Source: Bradyrhizobium sp. ORS 285 (GTDB lineage Bacteria; Pseudomonadota; Alphaproteobacteria; Rhizobiales; Xanthobacteraceae). From it: DNA of 64,000 bases. This document shows, piece after piece, positions 16,282-25,886 of this stretch (within the stretch, counting starts at the first letter, position 1; the number at the start of each line of letters is the position of its first letter). The position numbers and the translations under genes are program-made. The DNA lies in the NCBI RefSeq assembly GCF_900176205.1, contig NZ_LT859959.1:1860001-1924000 (forward strand). The letters are read 5' to 3'. Under the pieces are notes generated by a model. The model was given only the letters and a program-made list of their open reading frames with translations. It was not told the origin of the DNA and ran no database searches.

Positions 16282-18213
16282 TCACTCAGCCGCCTCCGCC
16301 ATGGCGCCGTGTCCACCGAGATCCACCACCTTCAGCGTCGTGCGGATGCGCTGCGTCGTCCCGTCCTGGAAGCGGATGATGGTGTCGACGGGGATGGCCG
16401 GCTTGCCGCCATAGATGCCGTCGATGATATCGGCGTATTTCTCGTTGATGACGCTGCGGCGGACTTTGCGGGTACGGGTCAGCTCGCCGTCGTCGGCATC
16501 GAGCTCTTTGTAGAGCAGCAGGAAGCGGGCGATGCGCTGCGCTGGGGGCAGGTGCGCGTTGACGGTCTCTACCTCTTTCTGCAGCAGCGCGTAGACCTCG
16601 TTGCGCGAGGCGAGATCGGAATAGGTGGTGAACGCGATGCGGTTCTTCTCCGCCCATTTCGAGATGATCGAGTAGCGGATGCAGATCATCGCCGCGAGGT
16701 GCTCGCGGCCGGCGCCGAGCACGACGGCCTCGGCGATGTAGGGCGAGAATTTCAGCTTGTTCTCGATGTATTGCGGCGAGAAGCGCTCGCCGCGCGCGGT
16801 CTCCGCGAGATCCTTGATGCGGTCGATGACGACGAGCTGTTTGGCGTCGTTGAAATAGCCGGCGTCGCCCGAATGCATCCAGCCGTCCTTGATGTCGGCG
16901 GCCGAGGCTTCCGGGTTCTTGTAGTACCCTAGGAACATGTTGGGATGGCGCACCAGGATCTCGCCGATGCCCTGGCTGTCCGGCTGATCGATCTTGATCT
17001 CGATATCCGCGGCCATCGGTACGCCGGTCGTGTCGGGATCGACCTTGTCGTCGGGATGCAGGGTGTAGGCCCCCAGCAGCTCAGTCTGGCCGTACAGCGT
17101 GCGCAGCGGCACGCCCATGGCGCGGAAGAACTTGAAGGTGTCGGGCCCGAGCGCGGCGCCGCCGGTGGCGGCCGAGCGCAGTCGGGTGAAGCCGAGCCGG
17201 TCGCGCAAGGCGCGGAACAGCAGCATGTCGGCGAAGCTCGAATGCTGACCCTTCTCCAGCGCGGCGAGGCCGCTCGACATGCCCAACTGATACAGCCGCT
17301 GCTTCAGCGGCGAGGCGTCCATGACCGCGGCGCGGACATCGGCCGCGATCTGCTCCCACACCCGCGGCGCGAACAGCACGAAGGTCGGCGCAATCTCGCG
17401 GAAGTCGTTCATCATGGTGTCCGGCTCTTCGACGAAGTTGACCTTCATCCGGCAGAGCAGGCCTTTGCCGAGCACGTAGACCTGTTCCATGATCCAGGGC
17501 AGCGGCAGCACCGAGACATATTCGTCCTCCGGCCCCTTGGGGTCGAAGGCGAGATAGGTGGCGCAGTGCTTGAGCACGCGCGCGGCCGAGAGCATCGCAA
17601 GCTTCGGATGCGACGTGGTGCCCGAGGTGGTGCAGAGAATGGCGACGTCGTCGCCGACGGTCGCATCGACCATGCGGTCGTAGAGGTCAGGCTCACGGGC
17701 CGCTCTATTGCGGCCGAGCTCGGCCAGCCTGTCGGCCGGCATCAGCCGGGGATCATCGTATTTCCGCATGCCGCGCGGGTCGGAATAGATGATGTGCTTG
17801 AGCGCGGGCACGCGGTCGGCCAGGTTCAGCAGCTTGTCGACCTGCTCCTCGTCCTCGGCGAATACCAGCCGTGCCTCACCATAGTTCAGGAGATAGGCGG
17901 CCTCGTCGTCGAGCACGTCGCGATAGAGGCCGAGACTGTGGCCGCGGATCGCATGCGTCGCGATCTCCGCCGCGACCCAGTCCGGTCGGTTGTCGCCGAT
18001 GATGCCGACGACGTCGTCCTTGCCGAGACCAAGCTCGACCATCCCCAGCGCGAAGTCGCGCACGCGCGTCTGGTAGTCAGCCCAGGTGAACGTCCGCCAC
18101 AGTCCGAGGTCTTTCTCGCGTAGCGCAATGTCCTTGCCGTGCTCTTTCGCATTCAGCCGCAGCAGCTTCGGATAGGTATCGGCCTGCTTGACGCGATCCG
18201 CATAGTCCATCAT
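16282..18213 (-). CDS. Long-chain-type acyl-CoA ligase (AMP-dependent synthetase)
   Basis: 643 residues, the size of FadD15/ACSL-type ligases. The AMP-binding P-loop reads CTTSGTTSHPK near residue 195; GGAALGPDTFKFF, LYGQTE and HSGDAGYFND supply the adenylate and hinge motifs, and DRIKDLAETARGERFSPQYIEN matches the ACSL gate/hinge region. Its start overlaps the LivG-like stop by four bases (ATGA), so the two are translationally coupled. Being encoded inside a Liv-type transporter operon suggests that it acts on the imported substrate. Chain length or aromatic preference cannot be told. Confidence 0.92.
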   Translation of the reverse strand: MMDYADRVKQADTYPKLLRLNAKEHGKDIALREKDLGLWRTFTWADYQTRVRDFALGMVELGLGKDDVVGIIGDNRPDWVAAEIATHAIRGHSLGLYRDVLDDEAAYLLNYGEARLVFAEDEEQVDKLLNLADRVPALKHIIYSDPRGMRKYDDPRLMPADRLAELGRNRAAREPDLYDRMVDATVGDDVAILCTTSGTTSHPKLAMLSAARVLKHCATYLAFDPKGPEDEYVSVLPLPWIMEQVYVLGKGLLCRMKVNFVEEPDTMMNDFREIAPTFVLFAPRVWEQIAADVRAAVMDASPLKQRLYQLGMSSGLAALEKGQHSSFADMLLFRALRDRLGFTRLRSAATGGAALGPDTFKFFRAMGVPLRTLYGQTELLGAYTLHPDDKVDPDTTGVPMAADIEIKIDQPDSQGIGEILVRHPNMFLGYYKNPEASAADIKDGWMHSGDAGYFNDAKQLVVIDRIKDLAETARGERFSPQYIENKLKFSPYIAEAVVLGAGREHLAAMICIRYSIISKWAEKNRIAFTTYSDLASRNEVYALLQKEVETVNAHLPPAQRIARFLLLYKELDADDGELTRTRKVRRSVINEKYADIIDGIYGGKPAIPVDTIIRFQDGTTQRIRTTLKVVDLGGHGAMAEAAE

Positions 18214-19031
18214 GCCGCGTCCTCCGCGATGGAGGGCGCCTCGTCAGGATCGACCAGCAGTTCATCCTCCTCACCGAGATAGGCGCGCTTGACGTGGGGA
18301 TCGGCGAGCACAGCAGCCGGATCGCCCTCGGCGATCTTGCGGCCGAAATCGAGCACCATGACGCGATGGGAAATGTCCATGACCACGCCCATGTCGTGCT
18401 CGATCATCACGACGGTCATGCCGTATTCCTCGTTGAGGTCGACGATGTAGCGGGCCATGTCCTCCTTCTCCTCGAAGTTCATGCCGGCCATCGGCTCGTC
18501 GAGGAGGATGAGGTGCGGCTCCAGCGCCATCGCGCGGGCGAGCTCGACGCGCTTGCGCAGGCCGTAGGAGAGGGTGCCGGCTGGCGCCTTGCGCACCGAC
18601 TGCAGGTCGAGGAAGTCGATGATCTGCTCGACCTTCTCGCGGTGCTTCAGCTCCTCGCGCCGCGCGCCGGTGAGCCAATACAGCGATCCCGTGAGGAAGT
18701 TGTTCTTCAACAGATGATGGCGCCCGACCATGATGTTGTCGAGCACGCTCATGTGGTGGAACAGCGCGAGGTTCTGGAAGGTGCGGCCGATGCCGATGTT
18801 GGCGCGCGCGTTCGGCGGCAGGCCGGTGATGTCGCGGCCGCGATGGAACAGGCGGCCCTCGGTCGGCTTGTAGCGGCCGGAGATGCAGTTGACGATCGAG
18901 GTCTTGCCCGCGCCGTTCGGGCCGATGATCGAGAACAGCTCGCCCTCGCGCACGCCGAAGCTGACGTCGGTCAGGGCTTTCACCCCGCCGAAACGCAGCG
19001 AGACTCCGCGCGCTTCCAACGTATAGTCCAA
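18210..19031 (-). CDS. LivG-family ABC transporter ATPase, TTG start
   Basis: 273 residues with Walker A GPNGAGKTS, the LivG feature GRTFQNLALF in the Q-loop region, signature LSYGLRKRVELARAMAL, Walker B LILLDEPMAGMN and the histidine EHDMG. The start is taken as TTG at 19031, because GGGAGGA lies six bases upstream and the protein then begins DYTLEARGVSLRFGG as LivG proteins do; the longer frame to 19178 adds only basic, low-complexity residues. It is first in the minus-strand operon and faces a Crp/Fnr regulator across a 335-bp shared upstream region. Confidence 0.92.
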   Translation of the reverse strand: MDYTLEARGVSLRFGGVKALTDVSFGVREGELFSIIGPNGAGKTSIVNCISGRYKPTEGRLFHRGRDITGLPPNARANIGIGRTFQNLALFHHMSVLDNIMVGRHHLLKNNFLTGSLYWLTGARREELKHREKVEQIIDFLDLQSVRKAPAGTLSYGLRKRVELARAMALEPHLILLDEPMAGMNFEEKEDMARYIVDLNEEYGMTVVMIEHDMGVVMDISHRVMVLDFGRKIAEGDPAAVLADPHVKRAYLGEEDELLVDPDEAPSIAEDAA

Positions 19032-19366
19032 ATCGTCCTCCCGAAGTCCTTGTCGGCGCTTGTCGCGCTCTTCAAGCCTCGTGGCGCGACGTCTGTCGCG
19101 CCGCTGTCGTCGCAATCCTAGCCCGCTCACCGGTTCCGCGCCATCCGACGAATGACGGGCCATGTGGGTGCGGTGCACTTTGCCGCATCAACGAGAGGCC
19201 TGCATCCTCCGCCCTGGGGATACGCCGAGTCGAATGCGGTGGTCCTCGATAGGGGAAAGCGCTATCAGGAACTGTCTTGCGCCTGACAATTCCCAGGCAA
19301 AATTCATGACGCGTTTGTTGCGATGCAATATGGTCGCGGCGAGATTCGACGAGACGAGATGACGGC
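19032..19366. promoter_or_regulatory. Divergent control region between the LivG-like operon and a Crp/Fnr gene
   Basis: 335 bp without a gene. It must hold promoters in both directions. Two inverted repeats are visible: GCCTG-N8-CAGGC at 19281-19298 and TTGC-GAT-GCAA at 19318-19328, either of which could be a Crp/Fnr-type operator. No site matching the classic FNR consensus stands out. Confidence 0.45.
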
Positions 19367-20041
19367 TTGATCGCCTCCGACACCCTGCTGCGCATCGCGC
19401 CCTGGTCGCGCCATTTGAAGCCCGAGGAGGTCGACGTCGCCTCGGCCGGCATCGTCGAGCGTGCCTTCGCCGCCAACGAGCACATTTTCCTGCGCGGCGA
19501 CCAGTTCGACTACTGGACCGGCATCGTCACGGGTCTGGCGCGGATGAGCACGGTCTCGCGCGGCGGCAAGGCGACGACCTTCGCGGGCATGTCGGCTGGC
19601 GCCTGGTTCGGCGAGGGCAGCGTGCTCAAGAACGAGCCGCGTCGCTACGACGTGGTGGCGCTGCGTGACACCCGGGCGGCGCTGATGGAGCGGCCGACCT
19701 TCATGTGGCTGTTCGAGAACAGCGTCGGCTTCAACCGCTTCCTGGTCACCCAGCTGAACGAGCGGCTCGGCCAGTTCATCGGCCTGGTCGAGGTCGGCCG
19801 CACGCTGGACGCGACGGCGCGGCTTGCCCGCAGCATCGCCTCGCTGTTCAACCCGATCCTCTACCCGAATACGACTCGCCACCTGGAGATCACCCAGGAG
19901 GAGATCGGCGCGCTCTCCGGCCTGTCGCGGCAGAACGCCAATCAATGCCTCAAGACCTTGGAGCGCGAGGGTCTGTTGCGGGTGGAATATGGCGGGATCA
20001 CGATCCTCAATCTCGACCACCTGCGCTGCTATGGAGACTAG
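19367..20041 (+). CDS. Crp/Fnr family transcriptional regulator
   Basis: 224 residues. The N-terminal ~130 residues form a cyclic-nucleotide-type sensor domain (HIFLRGDQFDYWTGIVTGLARM, GMSAGAWFGEGSVL), and the C-terminal part has the Crp helix-turn-helix ITQEEIGALSGLSRQNANQCLKTLE. The Fnr cysteines are absent. The start is TTG; the nearby ATG frame stops after three codons. It is divergent from the LivG-led CoA ligase/transporter operon, which makes that operon its likely target, but this is inference from position. The effector is unknown. Confidence 0.85.
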   Translation: MIASDTLLRIAPWSRHLKPEEVDVASAGIVERAFAANEHIFLRGDQFDYWTGIVTGLARMSTVSRGGKATTFAGMSAGAWFGEGSVLKNEPRRYDVVALRDTRAALMERPTFMWLFENSVGFNRFLVTQLNERLGQFIGLVEVGRTLDATARLARSIASLFNPILYPNTTRHLEITQEEIGALSGLSRQNANQCLKTLEREGLLRVEYGGITILNLDHLRCYGD

Positions 20042-20083
20042 ATCTGTTGTACCGAATTGACGTGGCACGTCAGGAGTTGGCCC

Positions 20084-21037
20084 GTGGCGTCGAGCTTTGA
20101 TCTTGCCGGAAAGCGCGTCTTCGTCGCAGGACATCGCGGCATGGTCGGCGGCGCGCTGCTGCGGCGGCTGGCGCGGGAACGAGTCGATGTGGTCACGGTG
20201 TCGCGCAGCGAGGTCGATCTGCGCGATCAGGCCGCGGTGTTCTCATGGTTTGCGAAGGTGAGGCCGCAGGCCGTGTTCCTGGCCGCGGCCAAGGTCGGCG
20301 GCATCGTCGCCAACAACACGCTGCGTGCCGAATTCATCTACGACAACATCGCGATCGCCACCAATGTCATCCATGCCGCGCATGTGAACGGCGCCGAGAA
20401 GCTGATGTTTCTCGGCTCGTCCTGCATCTATCCGAAGCTCGCCGCGCAGCCCTTGCGCGAGGATTCGATGCTGACGGGGCCGCTGGAGCCGACCAACGAG
20501 CCCTATGCCATCGCCAAAATCGCCGGCATCAAGATGGTCGAGGCCTATCGCAGCCAATATGGCGCCGACTTCATCAACGTGATGCCGACCAATCTCTATG
20601 GTCCCGGCGACAACTATCATCCCGAATACAGCCACGTCGTTGCGGCACTGATCCGGCGCTTCCATGAAGCGAAGCTGGCCGATGCGCCGGAGGTGGTGGT
20701 CTGGGGCACCGGCACGCCCCGGCGAGAGTTTCTCTATGTCGACGACATGGCCGATGCCTGCGTGCATCTGATGAAGACCTACTCGGATCACGAACTGGTC
20801 AACATCGGCACTGGCGAGGACATCACGATTGCCAACTTCGCCCGCGTCGTAGCGACAGCCGTCGGCTATCACGGCCGCATCAGCTTCGATCCCTCGCGCC
20901 CCGACGGCACACCGCGCAAGCTGCTCGACGTCTCACGCCTGGCGAAGCTCGGCTGGCGCGCGACGACGTCGCTGGAGGAGGGCCTTACGCGCGCCTATCA
21001 GGCGTTCCTGCAGGAGATTGGCCGCGCTAGCGCCTAA
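20084..21037 (+). CDS. fcl: GDP-L-fucose synthase
   Basis: 317 residues from a GTG at 20084, with CAGGAG seven bases upstream; the longer frame from 20057 lacks such a site. An extended SDR enzyme: NAD(P) loop [10 protein letters not shown], then [25 protein letters not shown] (active-site Ser and Cys), YAIAKIAG (catalytic Tyr and Lys), and [19 protein letters not shown]. This epimerase-reductase makes GDP-L-fucose from GDP-4-keto-6-deoxymannose for surface polysaccharides or Nod-factor decoration. The partner GDP-mannose dehydratase is not in the window. Confidence 0.93.
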   Translation: MASSFDLAGKRVFVAGHRGMVGGALLRRLARERVDVVTVSRSEVDLRDQAAVFSWFAKVRPQAVFLAAAKVGGIVANNTLRAEFIYDNIAIATNVIHAAHVNGAEKLMFLGSSCIYPKLAAQPLREDSMLTGPLEPTNEPYAIAKIAGIKMVEAYRSQYGADFINVMPTNLYGPGDNYHPEYSHVVAALIRRFHEAKLADAPEVVVWGTGTPRREFLYVDDMADACVHLMKTYSDHELVNIGTGEDITIANFARVVATAVGYHGRISFDPSRPDGTPRKLLDVSRLAKLGWRATTSLEEGLTRAYQAFLQEIGRASA

Positions 21038-21046
21038 TCCTGCGCT

Positions 21047-21164
21047 GTCGTCCCGGCCTTGAGCCGGGACCCATACCGCGTAATGTCTGAAACGGGCAGG
21101 CGGCGCATTCCACGCGTCTCATCGCGTTCGGTGACTATGGGTCCCGGGTCAAGCCCGGGACGAC
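21047..21164. repeat. Palindromic repeat, GTCGTCCCGGCC family
   Basis: The arms GTCGTCCCGGCCTTGAGCCGGGACCCATA and its inverted form ending TCCCGGGTCAAGCCCGGGACGAC lie between converging genes. They may act as a bidirectional transcription end, though no T-run follows. Confidence 0.82.
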
Positions 21165-21168
21165 ACCG

Positions 21169-22047
21169 TTAGCGAGGTGCCGTCCGTTGTGACTTCACGC
21201 CCAGCGCGGTCGCCATGGCCGAGATCAGCGGCTTCATGAAATACGCCTCGCCCGCCGGCGTGATCGATGGCGACAGGCCATGCGCAGCCAACTCCTCCGT
21301 CACGACAGGCCCCACCGACGCGATCGGCGTGCGCGCCAGGCCCTGCCGCAGCCGATCCTCCATGCCGTGCGCCTTGGCAACATCAAACAGCCGTCGCGGC
21401 TGGCCGGAGCTCGTCAGCGCGATGGCGTCGACCTTGCCAGCCGTCATCTCGTCGATCGCGGTGAGGATGTTCGCATCGGCCGCCTTGGCGTCATAGACGT
21501 AAGGCAGGACAGCATCGACCTCGGCGCCACCGGCTTGGATGGCGCCGATCAGCGCGGAATGGTCCTTGTCGGGATAGAGCTGCAGGCCGAGCCGGTGGCC
21601 CTTCAAATCGTAGCGCGCCAGCAGCTCGGCGACGCCCTCCGAGGTCGGCTTCTCGGTCGTCACCTGTGATTCCAGTCCAAGCTCGCGGAGAGCCCGGCCA
21701 GGCTTCGGCCCGCGAGTGAACTTTCGCGACTTGCCCAGCGCGGCGACAAACTCCGCTTCCACCCCGATTCGGCGCACCACCGTCATCAGCCGGCGCAGGC
21801 CCTCGCCGGTCATCAGCACGAGATCATCGAATGGGTTGGAGATGCAGCGGCGAATCCAGGCTTCGATCGGCGCCGGATCGGGCGCATCCTGGATCGTGAA
21901 CATCGGACATTGCAGCACGTCGGCGCCTTGCTCGGCGAGCAGCCGCGAGAACTGCGCTTCCTCGCGCGTTTCCAGGATCAGGATGCGGTTGCCCGTCAGC
22001 CGGTCGGCCATGCCATTCTCCACCGAAAGAGGTGATGTTTTGTTCAT
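21169..22047 (-). CDS. Uroporphyrinogen-III synthase (HemD-like) family protein
   Basis: 292 residues from ATG 22047, preceded by a GAGGGGG box; the frame is open further up, but into the purU promoter region. Two-lobed HemD-like pattern: ILILETREEAQFSRLLAEQGADVLQCPMF at the N-terminus, LVLMTGEGLRRLM, then in the second lobe VDAIALTSSGQPRRLFDVA and TPIASVGPVVTEELAAHG. HemD cyclises hydroxymethylbilane to uroporphyrinogen III. No other tetrapyrrole gene is near, and organisms of this group usually have hemD beside hemC, so this may be a paralogue. Divergent from purU. Confidence 0.72.
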   Translation of the reverse strand: MNKTSPLSVENGMADRLTGNRILILETREEAQFSRLLAEQGADVLQCPMFTIQDAPDPAPIEAWIRRCISNPFDDLVLMTGEGLRRLMTVVRRIGVEAEFVAALGKSRKFTRGPKPGRALRELGLESQVTTEKPTSEGVAELLARYDLKGHRLGLQLYPDKDHSALIGAIQAGGAEVDAVLPYVYDAKAADANILTAIDEMTAGKVDAIALTSSGQPRRLFDVAKAHGMEDRLRQGLARTPIASVGPVVTEELAAHGLSPSITPAGEAYFMKPLISAMATALGVKSQRTAPR

Positions 22048-22159
22048 CCTGCCCCCTCGCCGAGCGTTGGCGCAAGGGCGCGGAGGGTGATAGAGCAGGG
22101 CCCGAAGCGGCCCTCGAGCCTGCCGCAAGATCAATCTCCCCATCCGGTACGCCATCGCC

Positions 22160-23023
22160 ATGTCCGACCACCAGTATGTCCTGACCCTGTCTTGCCCGGA
22201 TCGTCCCGGAATCGTCTCGGCCGTCTCCACCTTCCTTGCCCATAACGGCCAGAACATTCTCGACGCCCAGCAGTTCGGCGACTTCGAGACGGGTCACTTC
22301 TTCATGCGCGTGGTGTTCACGGCCGCCGATCTCGCCGTGAATCTGCCGGCGCTGCAGACCGGCTTCGCGGCGATCGCCGAGCGCTTCTCCATGGATTGGC
22401 AGATGCGCGACCGCGCCGGGCAGCGCCGGGTCATGCTGCTGGTCTCCAAGTTCGACCACTGTCTGGTCGACATCCTCTATCGCTGGCGCACCCGCGATCT
22501 GTCGATGATCCCGACCGCGATCGTCTCCAACCATCCGCGCGAGACCTATGCCGGGCTCGATTTCGGCGACATTCCGTTCCACCACATGCCGGTCACCAAG
22601 GACACCAAGCGCGACCAGGAGCAGGCGATCCTGAAGCTGGTCGAGGAGACCAAGACCGATCTCGTGGTGCTCGCGCGCTACATGCAGATCCTGTCGGACG
22701 AGATGTCGGCGAGCCTGTCCGGCCGCTGCATCAACATCCACCACTCGTTCCTGCCGGGCTTCAAGGGTGCAAAGCCCTATCACCAGGCCTATGAGCGCGG
22801 CGTCAAGCTGATCGGTGCCACCGCGCATTACGTCACCCGCGACCTCGACGAAGGCCCGATCATCGACCAGGACGTCGAGCGCATCAGCCACCGCGACACG
22901 CCGGAGGATCTCGTGCGCAAGGGCCGCGACATCGAGCGCCGCGTTCTGGCGCGGGCGATCCGCTATCACCTCGAGGATCGCGTCATCCTCAACGGCCGCA
23001 AGACCGTCGTGTTCATGGACTGA
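22160..23023 (+). CDS. purU: Formyltetrahydrofolate deformylase
   Basis: 287 residues, normal length. The N-terminal ~85 residues are an ACT domain ([20 protein letters not shown]), and the C-terminal domain is the formyltransferase fold with [12 protein letters not shown], then [36 protein letters not shown], where the Asn, His and a later Asp ([10 protein letters not shown]) form the catalytic triad. It hydrolyses 10-formyl-THF to THF and formate, balancing one-carbon pools. It stands alone, divergent from the HemD-like gene. Confidence 0.95.
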   Translation: MSDHQYVLTLSCPDRPGIVSAVSTFLAHNGQNILDAQQFGDFETGHFFMRVVFTAADLAVNLPALQTGFAAIAERFSMDWQMRDRAGQRRVMLLVSKFDHCLVDILYRWRTRDLSMIPTAIVSNHPRETYAGLDFGDIPFHHMPVTKDTKRDQEQAILKLVEETKTDLVVLARYMQILSDEMSASLSGRCINIHHSFLPGFKGAKPYHQAYERGVKLIGATAHYVTRDLDEGPIIDQDVERISHRDTPEDLVRKGRDIERRVLARAIRYHLEDRVILNGRKTVVFMD

Positions 23024-23079
23024 TCGAAGCGCGGGCGGACGTCGCCGGCGGTCCAGCCGAAATCGCGGACCGCAGGCCC

Positions 23080-23367
23080 TCAACGTCGAGGCGTGGCCGC
23101 CTGGGCATTCGAATCCGACTGCGTCTCCTTGTCGCGCTCGCTGGCCGGCAATTGCCGCTGCCGCTCGCGCTCCTGCATGAAGCGGTCGTATTCCGGCGTC
23201 CCGGGTCGGGGCGGGGCACCCGCCGGCAGACCTCCGGCCCATTGCGGCATCAGGTCGCCCATCCCGGCCCCGACCGTCGCATTGATCGACGAGCAGCCGG
23301 CCAAGGAAAAGGACAGGGCAACAGCGGCTGCCAGCGGGACGAGAACGAGACGAAAACTGCGTGGCAT
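23080..23367 (-). CDS. Small predicted lipoprotein, 95 residues
   Basis: A clear lipoprotein signal: basic N-terminus, hydrophobic stretch and lipobox SLAGC with the lipidated Cys at residue 25. The mature part is proline- and glycine-rich followed by a charged, glutamine-rich tail (ERERQRQLPASERDKE). It should be anchored in the inner or outer membrane facing the periplasm. I do not recognise a domain. It is convergent with purU (56 bp between stops). Confidence 0.75.
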   Translation of the reverse strand: MPRSFRLVLVPLAAAVALSFSLAGCSSINATVGAGMGDLMPQWAGGLPAGAPPRPGTPEYDRFMQERERQRQLPASERDKETQSDSNAQAATPRR

Positions 23368-23694
23368 GAGGTCAGAAACACCCTAGGGAACAAGGCAGGC
23401 CAGCAGCGCGGCAATGTCCGCCTTCAACCGGCCAATTCAGTCGATTTGATGCCCGGTAATATAATACTCTTTTCCGGCCCTGGCGGTCCCTCCGTCCTGA
23501 CGGTCATCGCCCGCCAACCCTCCGAAGAAATTCCGCAGTTGCATGGCTGGCATACAGAATCTATTCCGAATTGCTATAGCTGTTAGAGCGTGCGGCAGGT
23601 GTCAGGCGGTCACAAATCGCTCTAGCGTCGCCGCAAAACTGAACATTTGATCGTAAGTGCCGCCCTTCGAAGCGGCGCAAAGGGAGGATGGCAC
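23368..23694. promoter_or_regulatory. Divergent upstream region of the lipoprotein gene and the second Liv-type operon
   Basis: 327 bp, somewhat AT-richer in 23440-23600 than its surroundings, with no credible gene. It must contain the promoters of both flanking units. I could not identify a specific operator. Confidence 0.4.
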
Positions 23695-24864
23695 GTGAAC
23701 AATCGAATTGCGGGTCTGATGTTGGCCGGCGCGGCTGCCGCGCTCGCCGTTGGTCCGGCTTACGCCGAAGATGCGTTCAAGATCGGCCTGATCGTGCCGA
23801 TGACCGGCGGCCAGGCGTCGACCGGCAAGCAGATCGACAACGCGATCAAGCTGTACATGCAGCAGAACGGCGATACCGTCGCCGGCAAGAAGATCCAGGT
23901 CATCCTGAAGGACGACGCCGCGCTGCCGGACAACACCAAGCGGCTGGCGCAGGAACTGATCGTCAACGACAAGGTCAACGTCATCGCCGGCTTCGGCGTG
24001 ACCCCGGCCGCTTTTGCCGCCGCCCCGCTCGCCACCCAGGGCAAGATCCCGGAGGTCGTGATGGCCGCGGGCACGTCCGTCATCACCGAGAAGTCGCCCT
24101 ACATCGTCCGCACCAGCTTCACCCTGCCGCAGTCCTCGACCATCATCGGCGACTGGGCGGTCAAGAACGGCATCAAGAAGGTCGCGACCCTGACCTCGGA
24201 CTACGCGCCCGGCAATGACGCGCTGGCGTCGTTCAAGGAGCGCTTCACCGCCGGCGGCGGCGAGATCGTCGAGGAAGTGAAGGTCCCGCTGCAGAACCCG
24301 GACTTCGCGCCGTTCCTGCAGCGCATGAAGGATTCCAAGCCGGATGCGATGTTCGTGTTCGTGCCGGCCGGCCAGGGCGGCAACTTCATGAAGCAATATG
24401 CCGAGCGCGGCCTCGACAAGAGCGGCATCAAGGTCATCGGGCCGGGTGACGTGACCGACGACGACCTGCTCAACGACATGGGCGATGCCGTGCTCGGCGC
24501 GGTGACGGCGCACATCTATTCGGCGGCGCATCCGTCCGAGAAGAACAAGGCGTTCGTTGCGGCCTACAAGAAGGCCTACAACAGCCGTCCGGGCTTCATG
24601 GCGGTCGGCGGCTATGACGGCATCCACCTGATCTACGAGGCGCTGAAGAAGAGCGGCGGCAAGACCGACGGCGATTCGCTGCTCGCGGCGATGAAGGGCA
24701 TGGCCTGGGAGAGCCCGCGCGGCCCGATCTCGATCGATCCGGAGACGCGCGACATCGTCCAGAACGTCTACATCCGTAAGGTCGAGAAGGTCGACGGCGA
24801 GCTCTACAATGTGGAGTTCCAAACCTTCGACGCCGTGAAGGATCCGGGCAAGGCGAAGAAGTGA
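23695..24864 (+). CDS. Substrate-binding protein of the second Liv-type ABC transporter
   Basis: 389 residues from GTG 23695, which has a strong AGGGAGGA box; a 24-residue signal peptide ends PAYA before ED. Type I periplasmic-binding fold: FKIGLIVPMTGGQASTGKQ, then KDDAALPDNTKRLAQELIV, and GPGDVTDDDLLNDMG in the second lobe. It heads a five-gene operon (binding protein, LivH, LivM, LivG, LivF). No metabolic enzyme is included, so the ligand, an amino acid or a carboxylic acid, cannot be inferred. Confidence 0.92.
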   Translation: MNNRIAGLMLAGAAAALAVGPAYAEDAFKIGLIVPMTGGQASTGKQIDNAIKLYMQQNGDTVAGKKIQVILKDDAALPDNTKRLAQELIVNDKVNVIAGFGVTPAAFAAAPLATQGKIPEVVMAAGTSVITEKSPYIVRTSFTLPQSSTIIGDWAVKNGIKKVATLTSDYAPGNDALASFKERFTAGGGEIVEEVKVPLQNPDFAPFLQRMKDSKPDAMFVFVPAGQGGNFMKQYAERGLDKSGIKVIGPGDVTDDDLLNDMGDAVLGAVTAHIYSAAHPSEKNKAFVAAYKKAYNSRPGFMAVGGYDGIHLIYEALKKSGGKTDGDSLLAAMKGMAWESPRGPISIDPETRDIVQNVYIRKVEKVDGELYNVEFQTFDAVKDPGKAKK

Positions 24865-24878
24865 CGCTTCCATCGGCC

Positions 24879-24962
24879 GTCATGGCCGGGCTTGTCCCGG
24901 CCATCCACGTCGTTCTTCCAGGAAGGCGCAGCGTGGATGCCCGGGACAAGCCCGGGCATGAC
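24879..24962. repeat. Palindromic repeat, GTCATGGCCGGGC family
   Basis: The arms GTCATGGCCGGGCTTGTCCCGG and CCGGGACAAGCCCGGGCATGAC, with inner CATCCACG / CGTGGATG, sit between the binding-protein and permease genes. A hairpin here is a common way to protect the upstream, highly expressed binding-protein mRNA; this is inference. Confidence 0.83.
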
Positions 24963-25009
24963 GGAGTTTGGAGCTGCTTGCCCACCTCTCTTCTCTGGTC
25001 GCGTGACTA

Positions 25010-25879
25010 ATGACCTCCATCCTCACCAACCTGTTCGACGGCGTCGCCTACGGCATGCTGCTGTTCGTGCTGGCCTGCGGGCTCGCCGTGACGCTCGGCC
25101 TGATGAACTTCGTCAACCTGGCGCATGGCGCTTTCGCCATGGCCGGCGGCTATGTCTGCGCCGTGCTCGTCAACCGCATCGGCTGGCCGTTCTTCGCCGC
25201 TCTGCCGCTCGCCTTCGTCGCCAGTGCGCTGATCGGCGCACTGCTGGAGCGGACGCTCTACCAACACCTCTACGCCCGCAGCCATCTCGACCAGGTGCTG
25301 TTCTCGATCGGCCTGGTGTTCATGATGGTCGCGACCGTCGACTACATCATGGGCTCGTCGCGCATCTTCATCAAACTGCCGGCGGTGCTGCAGGGCCAGT
25401 TCGACATCGTCGGCGTCGGCATCGGCCGCTACCGGCTGATGATCATCGTGATCTGCGGCCTGCTCACGGTGGGGCTGCAGCTCGTGCTGTCCAAGACCCG
25501 GTTCGGCAGCCGGCTGCGCGCGGCGGTGGATGATCCTCGCGCGGCCAGCGGCCTTGGCATCAACGTGCCGCAGGTGTTCGCCTTCACCTTCGCCTTCGGC
25601 TGCGGGCTTGCCGGGCTCGGCGGCGCCTTGAGCGCCGAGATCCTCGGCCTCGATCCGTATTTTCCGCTGAAGTTCATGATCTACTTCCTGATCGTGGTCA
25701 CCGTCGGCGGCTCGTCCTCGATCACCGGGCCGTTCCTGGCCTCGCTGCTGCTCGGCATCGGCGACGTCGCCGGCAAGTACTACGTGCCCAAGCTCGGCCC
25801 CTTCGTCATCTACACCATCATGATCGTGATCCTGATCTGGCGCCCGAACGGCCTGTTCGGTCGCACGGCGACGCGGTGA
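25010..25879 (+). CDS. LivH-family ABC transporter permease (second operon)
   Basis: 289 residues with about eight membrane segments. Motifs LFDGVAYGMLLFVLACGLAV, GLMNFVNLAHGAFAMAGGYV and RLRAAVDDPRAASGLGINV (coupling loop) are standard for the family, followed by VVTVGGSSSITGPFLASLLLGI. It ends seven bases before the LivM gene, so translation is probably coupled. It forms one half of the inner-membrane channel. Confidence 0.94.
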   Translation: MTSILTNLFDGVAYGMLLFVLACGLAVTLGLMNFVNLAHGAFAMAGGYVCAVLVNRIGWPFFAALPLAFVASALIGALLERTLYQHLYARSHLDQVLFSIGLVFMMVATVDYIMGSSRIFIKLPAVLQGQFDIVGVGIGRYRLMIIVICGLLTVGLQLVLSKTRFGSRLRAAVDDPRAASGLGINVPQVFAFTFAFGCGLAGLGGALSAEILGLDPYFPLKFMIYFLIVVTVGGSSSITGPFLASLLLGIGDVAGKYYVPKLGPFVIYTIMIVILIWRPNGLFGRTATR

Positions 25880-25886
25880 GGATCGC

